Positions 9,318 through 18,096 of a DNA stretch of 64,000 nt are shown here, piece after piece. Position 1 is the stretch's first letter. Every line of letters begins with the position of its first letter. The notes below the pieces were generated by a model that was given only the letters and a program-made list of their open reading frames with translations, was not told where the DNA came from and searched no databases. The translations under genes and the position numbers were made by a program. The DNA lies in the NCBI GenBank assembly GCA_947497185.1, contig CANMFL010000001.1, positions 310,001-374,000 on the forward strand. The letters run 5' to 3'. The DNA comes from an uncultured Paracoccaceae bacterium (GTDB lineage: Bacteria > Pseudomonadota > Alphaproteobacteria > Rhodobacterales > Rhodobacteraceae).

Positions 9318-9776
9318 TTACGCGACTGATGGGTTGGACCGATCCGTCACAATTATGGGTTCAAACGATACACGGCGGGCCGCAAAAACGACCTCGCCTT
9401 GGTTCAAGAAGACTTCCGATCCAAGCAGCTGCAGGCTGACAAGAAAGCCGCCCAATGTAGGGTCCGCTGATAGCAGCCGCTCGACCTCCAACTGCATATC
9501 GTCCAGCTGGTCGACTGCATTGCTGGCCGAACCCTTGGCCTGCAAAACAACATCCAACACATTCGTCCGGATGTCGGTTTTCTGCCCCTGCCGCGCGACC
9601 CGTTCGGACCGCACAAAGCAATAGATGCCGGGAAGATCACTATCCAGCTGCCAGCCACCGCTAGGCGGGTTGGACTTGACTTTTACCAGAGTGAATACAC
9701 CGTCGACATCGACGGCCACCGATGCGCCCTCAAGGACGTCAACGATTTCATGGCGTAACTTTTTGTTCGGATGCAT
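9318..9776 (-). CDS. Tail terminator protein (gpU-like)
   Basis: A 152-residue protein directly upstream of the tail tube gene. Its size, the early helix LRHEIVDVLEG and the segment RSERVARQGQKTDIRTNVLDVVL fit the minor tail/terminator fold that caps the tail tube and joins it to the head. No exact motif is diagnostic, so the call rests on position plus general likeness. The start codon overlaps the upstream stop as TGATG. Confidence 0.65.
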   Translation of the reverse strand: MHPNKKLRHEIVDVLEGASVAVDVDGVFTLVKVKSNPPSGGWQLDSDLPGIYCFVRSERVARQGQKTDIRTNVLDVVLQAKGSASNAVDQLDDMQLEVERLLSADPTLGGFLVSLQLLGSEVFLNQGEVVFAARRVSFEPIIVTDRSNPSVA

Positions 9777-10093
9777 CAGATCCGCTCCAGTTGGATTTTG
9801 ATCAATGCGTCCGAGGCAGGACTGCCAGACGACATCGGCGCGACATATCGGTAGATCTTGCCTTTGCCAGGATTGACCGTCGCACCAGAGCCAAGATCAG
9901 AGACGGTCGCGGCAACAGCCGAAAGAGTGGGCAAAACGGTGATCGTCACATCACCATCACGACCAACCAACTCTTCGGGTTGCTCACGAAACGTGGCCCG
10001 CACATTTCGCGCAACGCCGCTCACGGGGATCACTTCGACCTGAGCGCCAAAGACGCCCACCGAAAGTGACCCCATGCCGTCAAACAGGCCCAT
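9776..10093 (-). CDS. Head-tail connector protein (gpFII-like position)
   Basis: A 105-residue protein, mostly beta-type, located between the capsid decoration gene and the terminator gene, where lambda encodes gpFII. It contains the phrase VRATFREQPEELVG and a Gly/Ser-rich loop (DLGSGATVNPGKGK). Phage neck proteins of this size form the stopper ring. No residue-level proof is available, so the role is inferred from gene order. Confidence 0.6.
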   Translation of the reverse strand: MGLFDGMGSLSVGVFGAQVEVIPVSGVARNVRATFREQPEELVGRDGDVTITVLPTLSAVAATVSDLGSGATVNPGKGKIYRYVAPMSSGSPASDALIKIQLERI

Positions 10094-10095
10094 GC

Positions 10096-10431
10096 TTAGC
10101 GCACAGCCCCGTCAAGAATGACAACGCCAGTCGCGGATGGGTTCGCGGCGACAGCACCAGCACATCCGATCAGGGTATTGCCAGAAACGACTGTCGTGAC
10201 CAAATTTGCGGTACCATCCCAGTATAACTTGGCACCGAGGGTCCAAGCTTGCGCAGACACCTTGGCCAGCTCAAACTGACCAAAGCGAACGACTGTTACC
10301 TCTTCACCGCTTGCAGCATCATGCTGGGCAACACCAAACATAGCGCCGGACAGAACGCCCTCACCCGACTTGATCGCCGCCGCAGCTGCAGCAAGCGTGA
10401 TCGTCGCACCTGAGTTCACATAGTTTTTCAT
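10096..10431 (-). CDS. DUF2190 family capsid decoration protein
   Basis: The protein (111 residues) begins MKNYVNSGATITLAAA, the usual opening of DUF2190, followed by GVLSGAMFGVAQHDA and VTVVRFGQFELAK. DUF2190 members decorate phage capsids. The ATG at 10431 is chosen because AAGGA lies 8 nt upstream; earlier in-frame starts at 10464 and 10437 do not fit the ribosome binding site. It follows the capsid gene by about 100 nt, as in many siphophages. Confidence 0.85.
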   Translation of the reverse strand: MKNYVNSGATITLAAAAAAIKSGEGVLSGAMFGVAQHDAASGEEVTVVRFGQFELAKVSAQAWTLGAKLYWDGTANLVTTVVSGNTLIGCAGAVAANPSATGVVILDGAVR

Positions 10432-10533
10432 TTTCATGTTCCTTGGATCACCGGACCACACCATGCGGCCCTGAAACGACCACGGGCCGCCAAATTGGCA
10501 GCCCGTTGGTCACGTTCAAATTGTGGGAAGCTT

Positions 10534-12648
10534 TTACGCGCCGTTGGCTTTGTACAGTGCCTTCGGACCCGTAGGCGCTACACCCGCGTCGATACGCACT
10601 TTCATTTCAACGCCGTCAGAGTGCCAAGCGGTTTGCTCTTCGAGATACGGCGCGTCATTACCATCAAGATAGGCAACTTCGATTGTATCAGTCGAGTTAG
10701 GCGAACCTGCCAAGTACCACGCCGTTTTGGATGAAGCATCAAGGCGACCGTCAGCGATGACTTCCGCCATGTCTGCCACTGGGTTGTTGGCGTGGCCTTT
10801 GCTATCGCGTGGATCATAGACCGACGACATCAACTGCATCGCGCCACGCTTCAATGCGGCCGGCACGATCAAGTAAGACGGTTGAATATTCAGAACAGCA
10901 GGCTTGTCGCCAACACCATCGGTTTGGGTCATCATCGCTGCTTCGCCAGCCGTCAGACTGTCGACGCCCAAAGCAGAACCAGCACCGGTTGCGAGGTTCT
11001 TACGGTCCGCATGGAACAACGCCTTGTTGTCTGACATATTCGGGTTGCCCGTCAGAACCGCATACACCAGATCACCAATTGTGCGTTTCGCGGCGCGGCC
11101 CATACGACGCGGCGCTGTGCCCAGAATTGAAAGGTCATCATTGATGATCGCTTGGCGGCTGATCTTCAGCAGTTTGCCGTAGGTGGCCAAGGCAATGCTT
11201 TCGCCGCGATCACCAAATGTGCCGTAGGTATAATCAGCACCTTCAGCCACTTTTGGCAACGCCGCGAACAGATCGAGACCAACGCGGGTGCTTGGCTTGA
11301 AGTCAGTGAGTGTGCCGCGTGCAGTCCAGAGATCAAAGGTTTCCTCGGCCTCTTCATAACCAAGCAGCGCCGCTTTCCCCATCACATTGCTCAGGATGTT
11401 TGAGAAATCAGAGGTAGTATGCGTGCCAGCCATTGTGAAGGCGTAGCCAACCAATGACTTTTTGTCATCAAACGTACCATTGTGGCCGGACATCGTAACC
11501 GCATGACGCGCCATTTCAACCAGCGACATCGAGCTGAACTGGTTCTTTTCGCCGCCAGCTACACCGACCTTGGCCATCAGCGCCAATTCAGCGCCGCGTT
11601 TGAATTTATCACGAGCATCTGTCGGCTGATCGCTACGGGCCGTTGCGGCACCGCGTGTGTTTTGTCGGCTCATAGGGTTTTCCTTCCGTTTCTGAGCATT
11701 CCAATGGGTGGCGGCATCCGCCAAGGTCGCACCATTCCGGATCAGCTCCGCAGCCTCATCAGCAGGGCGACCCATCGTGATCCCCAATTCAACAATCAGC
11801 GATGCGACAGGTTCTTCTGCATCATCGTCGTCGTCGTCGGCACCGGCATCGCCAGCAGGCGCAGCATCTCTATCTTCGCCTTCAGGTTCTGGCGTTGCGT
11901 CTTTGTCCTGGTCGTCCACCGCCGCCGCGCCGTTTTTGTTTTCTTCGTCGGCAGTTTTGTTTTCTGGATCATCAGCCATCGTTTTCACTTTCGGTTTATG
12001 GGCGGGGAAGTCCGCCATCATGGCCATGATGGCCGGTTTGCTTTTCCGCGATTTTGTAGGGACGGAAGAAGACATCATTTGTGTCGGCGCGTGGGCGTAC
12101 ATCGCGTAATCAAACATCGCCGCATCAACCGACGACACCGAATGATCTGATGCAGTCGCAAATCCGGCATCCACAGCTGAAACACTGTCGTACCAAGACT
12201 CGGCTTTCATGATTTCGCGAGCTTCGTCGGAAGTGATGCCAGCGCGTTCCGCATAAAGACGCGCATAACCATTCGCCAGGACACGCAAGCCAGTCGCAGC
12301 ACGCAGATGATCTGCTTCAGTGCCACGGCCCTCAATCATCCATTGCGCGGGATCATGGATCATCATGAATGAACCGTCGCGCATCGTGATTGTATCACCC
12401 GCCATCGCAATGAGGCTGGCCGCAGACGCAGCAGCACCATCAATAATGACGTGCACGTCGCCGTCGCGTTCGCGTAAATGGGTGTAGATCGCCATACCCT
12501 CGTGCGCCAAACCGCCACCAGAGTTAATACGCACCGTCACATCGCCTTCGATTGCCGATAGCTGATCGATGACTTCAAGTGCAGTGAAGCAATCCTCGCC
12601 CCAGAAATCTGCTCCGACTGACCCGTAAAGATAAATCTCGTTATCCAT
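10534..12648 (-). CDS. Fused ClpP-like prohead protease / gpT-like major capsid protein
   Basis: One 704-residue frame joins three parts. Residues 1-170 are a ClpP/SppA-type protease with a Ser nucleophile in GAAASAAS (Ser75) and His in MMIHDP (His98). Residues ~215-325 are a disordered, acidic linker with a run of six Asp, like a scaffold. Residues ~326-704 are a Mu gpT-like capsid protein, with the phrases LTDFKPSTRVGLDLFAALP and GDLVYAVLTGNPNMSDNKAL. Such fusions are known in other prophages. An in-frame ATG at 11673 with its own Shine-Dalgarno could yield free capsid protein. The start overlaps the portal gene by 8 nt. Confidence 0.9.
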   Translation of the reverse strand: MDNEIYLYGSVGADFWGEDCFTALEVIDQLSAIEGDVTVRINSGGGLAHEGMAIYTHLRERDGDVHVIIDGAAASAASLIAMAGDTITMRDGSFMMIHDPAQWMIEGRGTEADHLRAATGLRVLANGYARLYAERAGITSDEAREIMKAESWYDSVSAVDAGFATASDHSVSSVDAAMFDYAMYAHAPTQMMSSSVPTKSRKSKPAIMAMMADFPAHKPKVKTMADDPENKTADEENKNGAAAVDDQDKDATPEPEGEDRDAAPAGDAGADDDDDDAEEPVASLIVELGITMGRPADEAAELIRNGATLADAATHWNAQKRKENPMSRQNTRGAATARSDQPTDARDKFKRGAELALMAKVGVAGGEKNQFSSMSLVEMARHAVTMSGHNGTFDDKKSLVGYAFTMAGTHTTSDFSNILSNVMGKAALLGYEEAEETFDLWTARGTLTDFKPSTRVGLDLFAALPKVAEGADYTYGTFGDRGESIALATYGKLLKISRQAIINDDLSILGTAPRRMGRAAKRTIGDLVYAVLTGNPNMSDNKALFHADRKNLATGAGSALGVDSLTAGEAAMMTQTDGVGDKPAVLNIQPSYLIVPAALKRGAMQLMSSVYDPRDSKGHANNPVADMAEVIADGRLDASSKTAWYLAGSPNSTDTIEVAYLDGNDAPYLEEQTAWHSDGVEMKVRIDAGVAPTGPKALYKANGA
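11671..11687 (-). promoter_or_regulatory. Internal ribosome binding site and start for capsid domain
   Basis: Inside the fusion gene the minus strand reads GGAAGG, 8 nt, ATG (codon 326), exactly at the junction of acidic linker and capsid domain. Translation from it would give a 379-residue protein starting MSRQNTRG. The strength and spacing are those of a genuine start in this genome, but use in vivo is an inference. Confidence 0.6.
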
Positions 12649-14143
12649 CGTCTAAACCTTCCTCTTTCGGAATTTCTTCAAAATCGACAGGAGTGTTGAC
12701 CGAGCCTGACAAGCTGACCCGGCGCGCATCGCTGTCGAACACAAGCTTTTCCCGATCAGCAAATTCAGCATCTGACTTGATTTCGTCCATGATCCGTTCG
12801 GGATCTTCGCCCAACTCGCGCAACGTTCCAGAACGCGATCCCAGCCCCGCGCGAAGCTTCTTAACCAGCATTGGAATTTCGCGGGTAGGATCGACAAGAG
12901 GCATGGCCGGCGGCGTCCAATCGACGGCAGCATCGCGGATTTTCCGCCCCCATTGCGGATCGACTTGCACCCAGGCATCCAAGAACCATTGGCCCATCGG
13001 CTGCATCATAATCGGGATCATTAGCTTCCACTGCCAACCCGTCACATTGGACTTCATGGTCATCCGCCCCAACCGACCTGATGTAAAGTTCACGCCAGTC
13101 AGATCACCGACCAACGCCTCGTAGGTGATCCCGAGACCAGCCGCGACAGATCGCAGAATGAGCTTTGTCATAGGGTCCAAGTCGCCAACTGTTGGCGGGT
13201 CACTAAACACCACCTCTTCGTCACCATAGAGATCATGAATTGCGCCAGGACTAATACTCGCCTGAAAATCTGGCGCATTGGATGGGCGTTCATCAGCCTT
13301 CTTACGGAAACCTGCAAAACAAGCTGCAATCTTTTGGCGCATCAATTGCGCATCCTCAGTATCAGCCAAATCCTGAAGCTTGACCGCCACCGGCGCGAAC
13401 CAAGAAACACCACGCATCTGACCTGCTCGGTCCTGCCGATACAGGTGAATTACGTCCTTTGCCGGCACGCGCACCGACGACAACCCCAATCGTACCGGAC
13501 CCCCAGCCATCGCACCGGGATGACGCTGATATAGCCAATACGCGGAACGTTCACCGCCTGCATTGTATTCGATGCCTTCGCGAATTTCAGTGCCATCCGA
13601 GAACGTACCGTCGCGGGTATCATCGAGAAAATCGGGCTCCAAAACTTGCACCTGAAACGGAAGCACCGCCTTCGTCGACAACGGCAGATCATGCCGAACG
13701 ATTAACGCTTCACCTGCATCAATTGCGGTACCCAACGCCAGCTCTTGCAGGCCGTAAAGGTTTTGCCGTCCATTGACGTCGATCTGGACCGTGTCCATGT
13801 GGCGTTCGATCAAGCTCAGCCCGCGCAACTTCAAAGCTTCATTTTTGGACTTAATGCGCGGGATGATCCCGTCACCCACAACATTTGCAACAATCACCCG
13901 CTTGCCAGACACTGCAAATGGCGTGTTCCTGATCATGTCATGCGCCACGGCGGCCATACGATCCCGCCGTCCAAATCCAGCAGCGCTATCCGCGTCAGCC
14001 CGTGACCGGCTCCAACTTGCGCCGCGCCGCCCCGTAGTGGCCGCGTCATAATTCATCTGAACTGATAGCTGGTACCGCGCCTGAGCACGCGCCAAGGCGG
14101 TACCAGGTGACACCTTGGCGATTGCGCGTTCAAACAGGTTCAT
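12641..14143 (-). CDS. Phage portal protein (lambda family)
   Basis: A 500-residue protein with family hallmarks: RGASWSRSRADADSAAGFGRRDRM near residues 39-62 (arrangement typical of lambda-type portals), VEVGD-like NPVV equivalents, and a GLGITYEALVGDLTGVNFTSGR stretch near residue 335 (in part: YEALVGDLTGVNFTS), the classical portal motif. It forms the dodecameric ring at the packaging vertex and binds terminase. The gene follows gpW by 3 nt and overlaps the protease/capsid gene by 8 nt. Confidence 0.93.
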   Translation of the reverse strand: MNLFERAIAKVSPGTALARAQARYQLSVQMNYDAATTGRRGASWSRSRADADSAAGFGRRDRMAAVAHDMIRNTPFAVSGKRVIVANVVGDGIIPRIKSKNEALKLRGLSLIERHMDTVQIDVNGRQNLYGLQELALGTAIDAGEALIVRHDLPLSTKAVLPFQVQVLEPDFLDDTRDGTFSDGTEIREGIEYNAGGERSAYWLYQRHPGAMAGGPVRLGLSSVRVPAKDVIHLYRQDRAGQMRGVSWFAPVAVKLQDLADTEDAQLMRQKIAACFAGFRKKADERPSNAPDFQASISPGAIHDLYGDEEVVFSDPPTVGDLDPMTKLILRSVAAGLGITYEALVGDLTGVNFTSGRLGRMTMKSNVTGWQWKLMIPIMMQPMGQWFLDAWVQVDPQWGRKIRDAAVDWTPPAMPLVDPTREIPMLVKKLRAGLGSRSGTLRELGEDPERIMDEIKSDAEFADREKLVFDSDARRVSLSGSVNTPVDFEEIPKEEGLDDG

Positions 14144-14146
14144 GGA

Positions 14147-14344
14147 TCAAAAGCCTTTGTCAAAAGTCGGGTAATGCACACCGGTAGTTTTTTTACCGGA
14201 CAGACTGCTTTCGACTTCTGAAATGATTTGTTTCATCTCGGACAGTGACCGGAACTTGACCCGCTCATCGCCACGCGAAATCTCAGCGACACCGCGCGCA
14301 TAATTTGACTTCAGTTCAGCCAAATCGTCAGCACTGTAGCTCAT
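14147..14344 (-). CDS. gpW-like head-tail joining protein
   Basis: A 65-residue protein beginning MSYSADDLAELKSNYARGV, with KFRSLSEMKQIISEVE, the two-helix pattern of the lambda gpW family that plugs the portal after packaging. The ATG at 14344 overlaps the terminase stop (ATGA) and has AAGGAG 9 nt upstream, so it is preferred to a GTG at 14371. The order TerL-W-portal is that of lambda A-W-B. Confidence 0.85.
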   Translation of the reverse strand: MSYSADDLAELKSNYARGVAEISRGDERVKFRSLSEMKQIISEVESSLSGKKTTGVHYPTFDKGF

Positions 14345-16476
14345 ATCCAATTGCTCCTTGGCTGAATCCACTGATCTGCCGTTTGTGTTGGTTGCGTGTC
14401 GTTTAGCTTGGCAGGCTCGACTTCAGCCCTGTTGACCAGATCGTCAGTCACCGCGAACTCATTAGTCGCACCACCAACGGCCCAGATCGGCGGTGCTTCC
14501 CAATTGATCCGCTTGACGCCTTTATGTTCAGCTGCTGCCTGCGCTTGCACCGACAAGTCGAAGCTTTCGTTCCGACGCCGCCCGGGCTTCATTTCCCAGC
14601 CTTTTTCAGTGCGGGTTTCTGCGATGAATTCATTGACTGGATCGTCTTCCATCCACTCTGACAGTTGAAAGCATCCGGCAGCACCCGCAGGCTTATTCAG
14701 TGCTGCGAACACGGTGTCCTTCAGCCGATCCACCGCCATATTGAGTATCTTGATCGTCCGCGCCTTGCGGCCGCCCGAGGCGCGTTCAGGTGCCTCGTAC
14801 CAAACCCGATCACGTTGGTTCAGACCGCCATGCCCACGGCTTGTATACCAGCGCCGCCCCTGCCCCTCTTTGGCACGCGCGCGGATAAATGCCTCAGCAT
14901 GATCCGACACACCCGGAAGGCCGTGGAAGTCTACGACCAACACGCAAGGTACCAAGCCGTGCTCGGCACCAGCAACGGGATAGACCCGACTTTCCAGATC
15001 AATCAGCACCGACCAATCTGCTACGTACTTGTGCGGCGCAAGTTTACGCTCGGAACCATCCATTGGCTGTGTCAGGTCGAACCGATCAATGACCGTCCGC
15101 CGTTGATCCTGACCCCACGCTTCAACCTGCACCGGAAAGTACGCCCCCTGAACATCGACAGACACCGTAATGAAACGCGTCCAATCTGGTGCAGTCCCTT
15201 TTGGCACCGTCAGGCGGTTCTCTTTCAGTGCTGCAAGCGTCAGCTCACCCGCCTTCTCACCACGATCAGATTTAAACGGCACACCAACGTCTGTGAAATA
15301 GAACTGTCGCAACGCCAGCTCGTCTCCATCGTCGTCAAAGCGCCGCCGCGCTGTTTCATAGTTCGACACAAGGTTTGCCCAGTTGGCAAATGTGGCTGCA
15401 GCACCGTTGATCGCATAGCTGACCGTATCCGTTGCGCGGATATTGCTGTCGCCGATCTGGACCAGATCGCCGCCCTTGCCTTCGTGCAGCCATCCGCCAT
15501 GCCCCTTCAAAGCGCGACGGTTGTTTTCGCGTTTGTGGTTGTGGCCAAAGCACGCACCACAGTGCGGGCAAACCATGACAGCCTGTTCGCCTGCTGCCAT
15601 CGGATCTAACGTATTGTCGTACTCGATCCTGTCGAAGCGTGGCTCAAACAAATCACCGCAATCACGACATTCCCACATCCACCGGCCACGAGTGCCTAGA
15701 TTGTAGATAGGGACGATCCCGTCGCTAACGGGTGGCATTTCGTGCGGTGCTAGTTGCGAAGGCGACCAGCTCGCATCTGTGACCGAAAATGCTGGCGTGC
15801 TTTCGGCAACCACAGTGCCGCGGCTAAGAAACGATTTGATCCGCTGCAATGCCATCGAAAACGGCGAGCCTTCCGGTTGATCTTTCGGCCCCAACCGTTG
15901 CGGCATGTGGTCATAGTCGGTCAGCAGCACCATGCGTTGCTTACGGCTGGACAGCTGATTTGCGACTGGATAGCCGATCGACAGGCGCATGCCCTTGAAC
16001 CGTTTGCGGCTGAACGTGTCATCATCGGCGCTACGACCAAGGTTTTGAACGATATCAGGGCTGTTTTGGATCGTAGGGTTAAGACTTTCCTCGACCCACG
16101 CATCGCCATCCGTCTTCGTCATGTGAATGATTTGGACGGGGCCCGGATCGCATTTGACCGCATGCAGAGACGTAGTGATCAAAAAAAACGTTTTACCAGA
16201 TTGCGACGGTCCGACAAAAGCGACCGCACGATACCGACGCGATTGCGTCATGTCCGATGGCTCGACCATGTACGGCACATCTTCGCGATTAAACTGCTGC
16301 CAGACGCCACCAGTCTGAACACGAATATGTCGCTCAGCCGATTCAGTTACCGACATGCGGCTCACTGGCTGCAACAACGGCAATGCATCGGCTAAAAGCT
16401 CATGCACCGATGCCAATGGCGGCAATGGTACGGGCTGATAAATCAACCCGCTTTTTCCATCCAGCATTTGAACCAT
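14341..16476 (-). CDS. Terminase large subunit (GpA family)
   Basis: A 711-residue packaging motor of the lambda GpA family. Walker A is GPSQSGKT (residues ~89-96), Walker B is VLLTDYD (~183-189), and a four-Cys zinc ribbon lies at CRDC (270-273) and CPHC (303-306), as usual for GpA proteins. The C-terminal nuclease half includes ITVSVDVQGAYFPVQV near residue 410, with an acidic metal-binding Asp. It pumps and cuts DNA at cos-type or equivalent sites. Length compares with lambda gpA (641). It is separated from the small subunit by 2 nt. Confidence 0.93.
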   Translation of the reverse strand: MVQMLDGKSGLIYQPVPLPPLASVHELLADALPLLQPVSRMSVTESAERHIRVQTGGVWQQFNREDVPYMVEPSDMTQSRRYRAVAFVGPSQSGKTFFLITTSLHAVKCDPGPVQIIHMTKTDGDAWVEESLNPTIQNSPDIVQNLGRSADDDTFSRKRFKGMRLSIGYPVANQLSSRKQRMVLLTDYDHMPQRLGPKDQPEGSPFSMALQRIKSFLSRGTVVAESTPAFSVTDASWSPSQLAPHEMPPVSDGIVPIYNLGTRGRWMWECRDCGDLFEPRFDRIEYDNTLDPMAAGEQAVMVCPHCGACFGHNHKRENNRRALKGHGGWLHEGKGGDLVQIGDSNIRATDTVSYAINGAAATFANWANLVSNYETARRRFDDDGDELALRQFYFTDVGVPFKSDRGEKAGELTLAALKENRLTVPKGTAPDWTRFITVSVDVQGAYFPVQVEAWGQDQRRTVIDRFDLTQPMDGSERKLAPHKYVADWSVLIDLESRVYPVAGAEHGLVPCVLVVDFHGLPGVSDHAEAFIRARAKEGQGRRWYTSRGHGGLNQRDRVWYEAPERASGGRKARTIKILNMAVDRLKDTVFAALNKPAGAAGCFQLSEWMEDDPVNEFIAETRTEKGWEMKPGRRRNESFDLSVQAQAAAEHKGVKRINWEAPPIWAVGGATNEFAVTDDLVNRAEVEPAKLNDTQPTQTADQWIQPRSNWI

Positions 16477-16478
16477 GG

Positions 16479-17141
16479 TCAGACTTGCGCAGACAATTCT
16501 GAATCGGAATGCGATCCAATCTGAGCAATCTCGGCTGTTGCCAGCTGGTTCCGTATGATCCGCTGCGCCATTTCGACGATCACACCGTCACACCGCGCCT
16601 GCATCTTTTCGGCTTGCCCCGCAGACAACCCAAATTCCTGTTCCGCAAAATCAGTCAACACGTTGATCGATGTGCGCACATCCACAAGCAAACCGTCCAA
16701 CATCTGACGCACACGATCAGCACGGACCAATTCACCCCGCAATTCCGCAGCCCGATTCCGGTGATAATCAGCCTCGGCCCGTTGCTTGGTCTCTTGCGGC
16801 GACAACGCGGCAACGTCCGCCTGGTCATCGTCCAAATTCAGAAAGGACTGTGCGACCCGTTGCGCCAACTGATCACCGCGCAGACGCCGCGCCTTATCCA
16901 GATCATCGCGCTGCAGTTTCCAAGCAAAGCAATGGGACAGCAGGAATTCATATGCCTGACCGTTTGAGCCTTCGCGCTGCACGGGCATGCCGTCACCGAT
17001 CCAGCTAGTGATCGTGTTTTCAGAAACCCGCATCGCCAAGGCCAACTGGCCACGGTTCAAGACGCCATCGTCAATGCCGTCCGGCAAAGGGTACGCGGCA
17101 ACATCCAACGTAGTCCCATCTGACAACGTCAGGTCTGACAC
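16479..17141 (-). CDS. Terminase small subunit (Nu1-like)
   Basis: A 220-residue protein with an N-terminal helix-turn-helix of the Nu1/DUF1441 type (NRGQLALAMRVSENTITSWI, about residues 30-49), then a charged helical region with KQRAEADYHRNRAAEL near residue 115, a string commonly seen in these proteins. It recognises packaging sites and recruits the large subunit. The start is a GTG with AAAGGA upstream. It is the first gene of the packaging set and directly precedes TerL. Confidence 0.85.
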   Translation of the reverse strand: MSDLTLSDGTTLDVAAYPLPDGIDDGVLNRGQLALAMRVSENTITSWIGDGMPVQREGSNGQAYEFLLSHCFAWKLQRDDLDKARRLRGDQLAQRVAQSFLNLDDDQADVAALSPQETKQRAEADYHRNRAAELRGELVRADRVRQMLDGLLVDVRTSINVLTDFAEQEFGLSAGQAEKMQARCDGVIVEMAQRIIRNQLATAEIAQIGSHSDSELSAQV

Positions 17142-17271
17142 AGCAGTTTCCTTTCAATCGAAACAACAACAGCAAGGACAAATCGCAGTCCTCAAAAATT
17201 CCACCCGACCGGACAAAACGGGGTGCGAATAACCCCCATGCAGAGGTTTGCCGGGAAGGACCCAAAGGGGG
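17142..17271. other. Intergenic region before TerS, possible packaging site
   Basis: These 130 bases carry two small GC-rich inverted repeats: GGGGT/ACCCC at 17220-17224 and 17232-17236, and GACCC/GGGTC at 17259-17263 and 17269-17273. In lambda-like phages the cos region lies just upstream of the small terminase gene, so this is the best place to look for cos here. No cohesive-end sequence can be identified directly. Confidence 0.3.
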
Positions 17272-17997
17272 TCACGTCCGAGCGAGAGCGGTCCGAAACG
17301 CGCGTTCGAATGCAGGTTCGATTTCAGCAGCGGCAACCTTTTGAGCGTGTTCTTCCATTGGGAAGCGCAGGTCATAGGTTGGCGCGACATCAGAGAACGC
17401 CAGCATCTTTTTGATGTCGTCACCTTTGCGCTGATAGACACCGGGTGACAGCTTACTATCGGTGCGCGGCACAAAGTATGCAGCGCGGTTACGATTGCGG
17501 GCTCGAGACTTCGACGCCTTCGTGGTGTTCGCTGCGCTGTCACCCTGAGCTTGAACAGCGGACAGGATTTGATTGATCTGCCCACGAGAGACATTCCCTC
17601 GCCGATCCTTGCGAGCGTGCTTGGACGGCAGCACAGCTTGGATCAATCCGTTATACTTAAGCCGCGACGTCAGAAGTCTTTCCAACCCAGTCAATGGCCG
17701 CTTGCCACCATCGGACTGCACTTCCAAGAAATGCCGCCCCGCCTGATTTGTTTTACGCTCAACCGTCGCGGACATATTTGCCAAGGTCGCCTTGCGCACA
17801 AAGAACGCACTTAGCGTCCACGGACTTGGGTTGTCGAATACCCGCTTCATCAGATCACGGTTTTCGTACATCACCTTAAAGGCAACATCGTTCAAAGCCA
17901 GCCGTGACGCTTCAGGGAAAACCCTTGAGTTCAGCGCATCCAATCGAGACGCGACACGCGCCAGGTCGCCAGCGTTGACACCAAAGCCATCAATCAC
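17272..17997 (-). CDS. Phage structural protein, resembles minor tail protein Z family
   Basis: A 241-residue protein starting at the GTG at 17997, which has GGAGG 6 nt upstream; the open frame extends to 18096 but without a ribosome binding site and through a hairpin. The segment NDVAFKVMYENRDLMKRVF followed by PSPWTLSAFFVRKA recalls the lambda gpZ-like family (pattern: FDxPTxWTLNSxxVxxA). Its place before the terminase genes is unusual for a gpZ homologue. It may act in neck completion, but this is inference from weak resemblance. Confidence 0.55.
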   Translation of the reverse strand: MIDGFGVNAGDLARVASRLDALNSRVFPEASRLALNDVAFKVMYENRDLMKRVFDNPSPWTLSAFFVRKATLANMSATVERKTNQAGRHFLEVQSDGGKRPLTGLERLLTSRLKYNGLIQAVLPSKHARKDRRGNVSRGQINQILSAVQAQGDSAANTTKASKSRARNRNRAAYFVPRTDSKLSPGVYQRKGDDIKKMLAFSDVAPTYDLRFPMEEHAQKVAAAEIEPAFERAFRTALART

Positions 17998-18016
17998 CGC
18001 ACACCTCCAACGCAAA

Positions 18017-18047
18017 GCGCCCGCGATAGGTTTTCTATCGCGGGCGC
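18017..18047 (-). terminator. Strong hairpin between early and late genes
   Basis: A perfect 13-bp inverted repeat (GCGCCCGCGATAG at 18017-18029 and its complement at 18035-18047) with a 5-nt loop. On the minus strand it is followed by only three T residues, so it is a weak-tailed intrinsic terminator. It lies after the gene ending at 18097 and before the late genes, the usual site of a late antitermination switch. Confidence 0.65.
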
Positions 18048-18096
18048 AGTTCGGTTCAGTGGTGTTATGGCAAGGGGGGGTAACAATCGTCAACAA

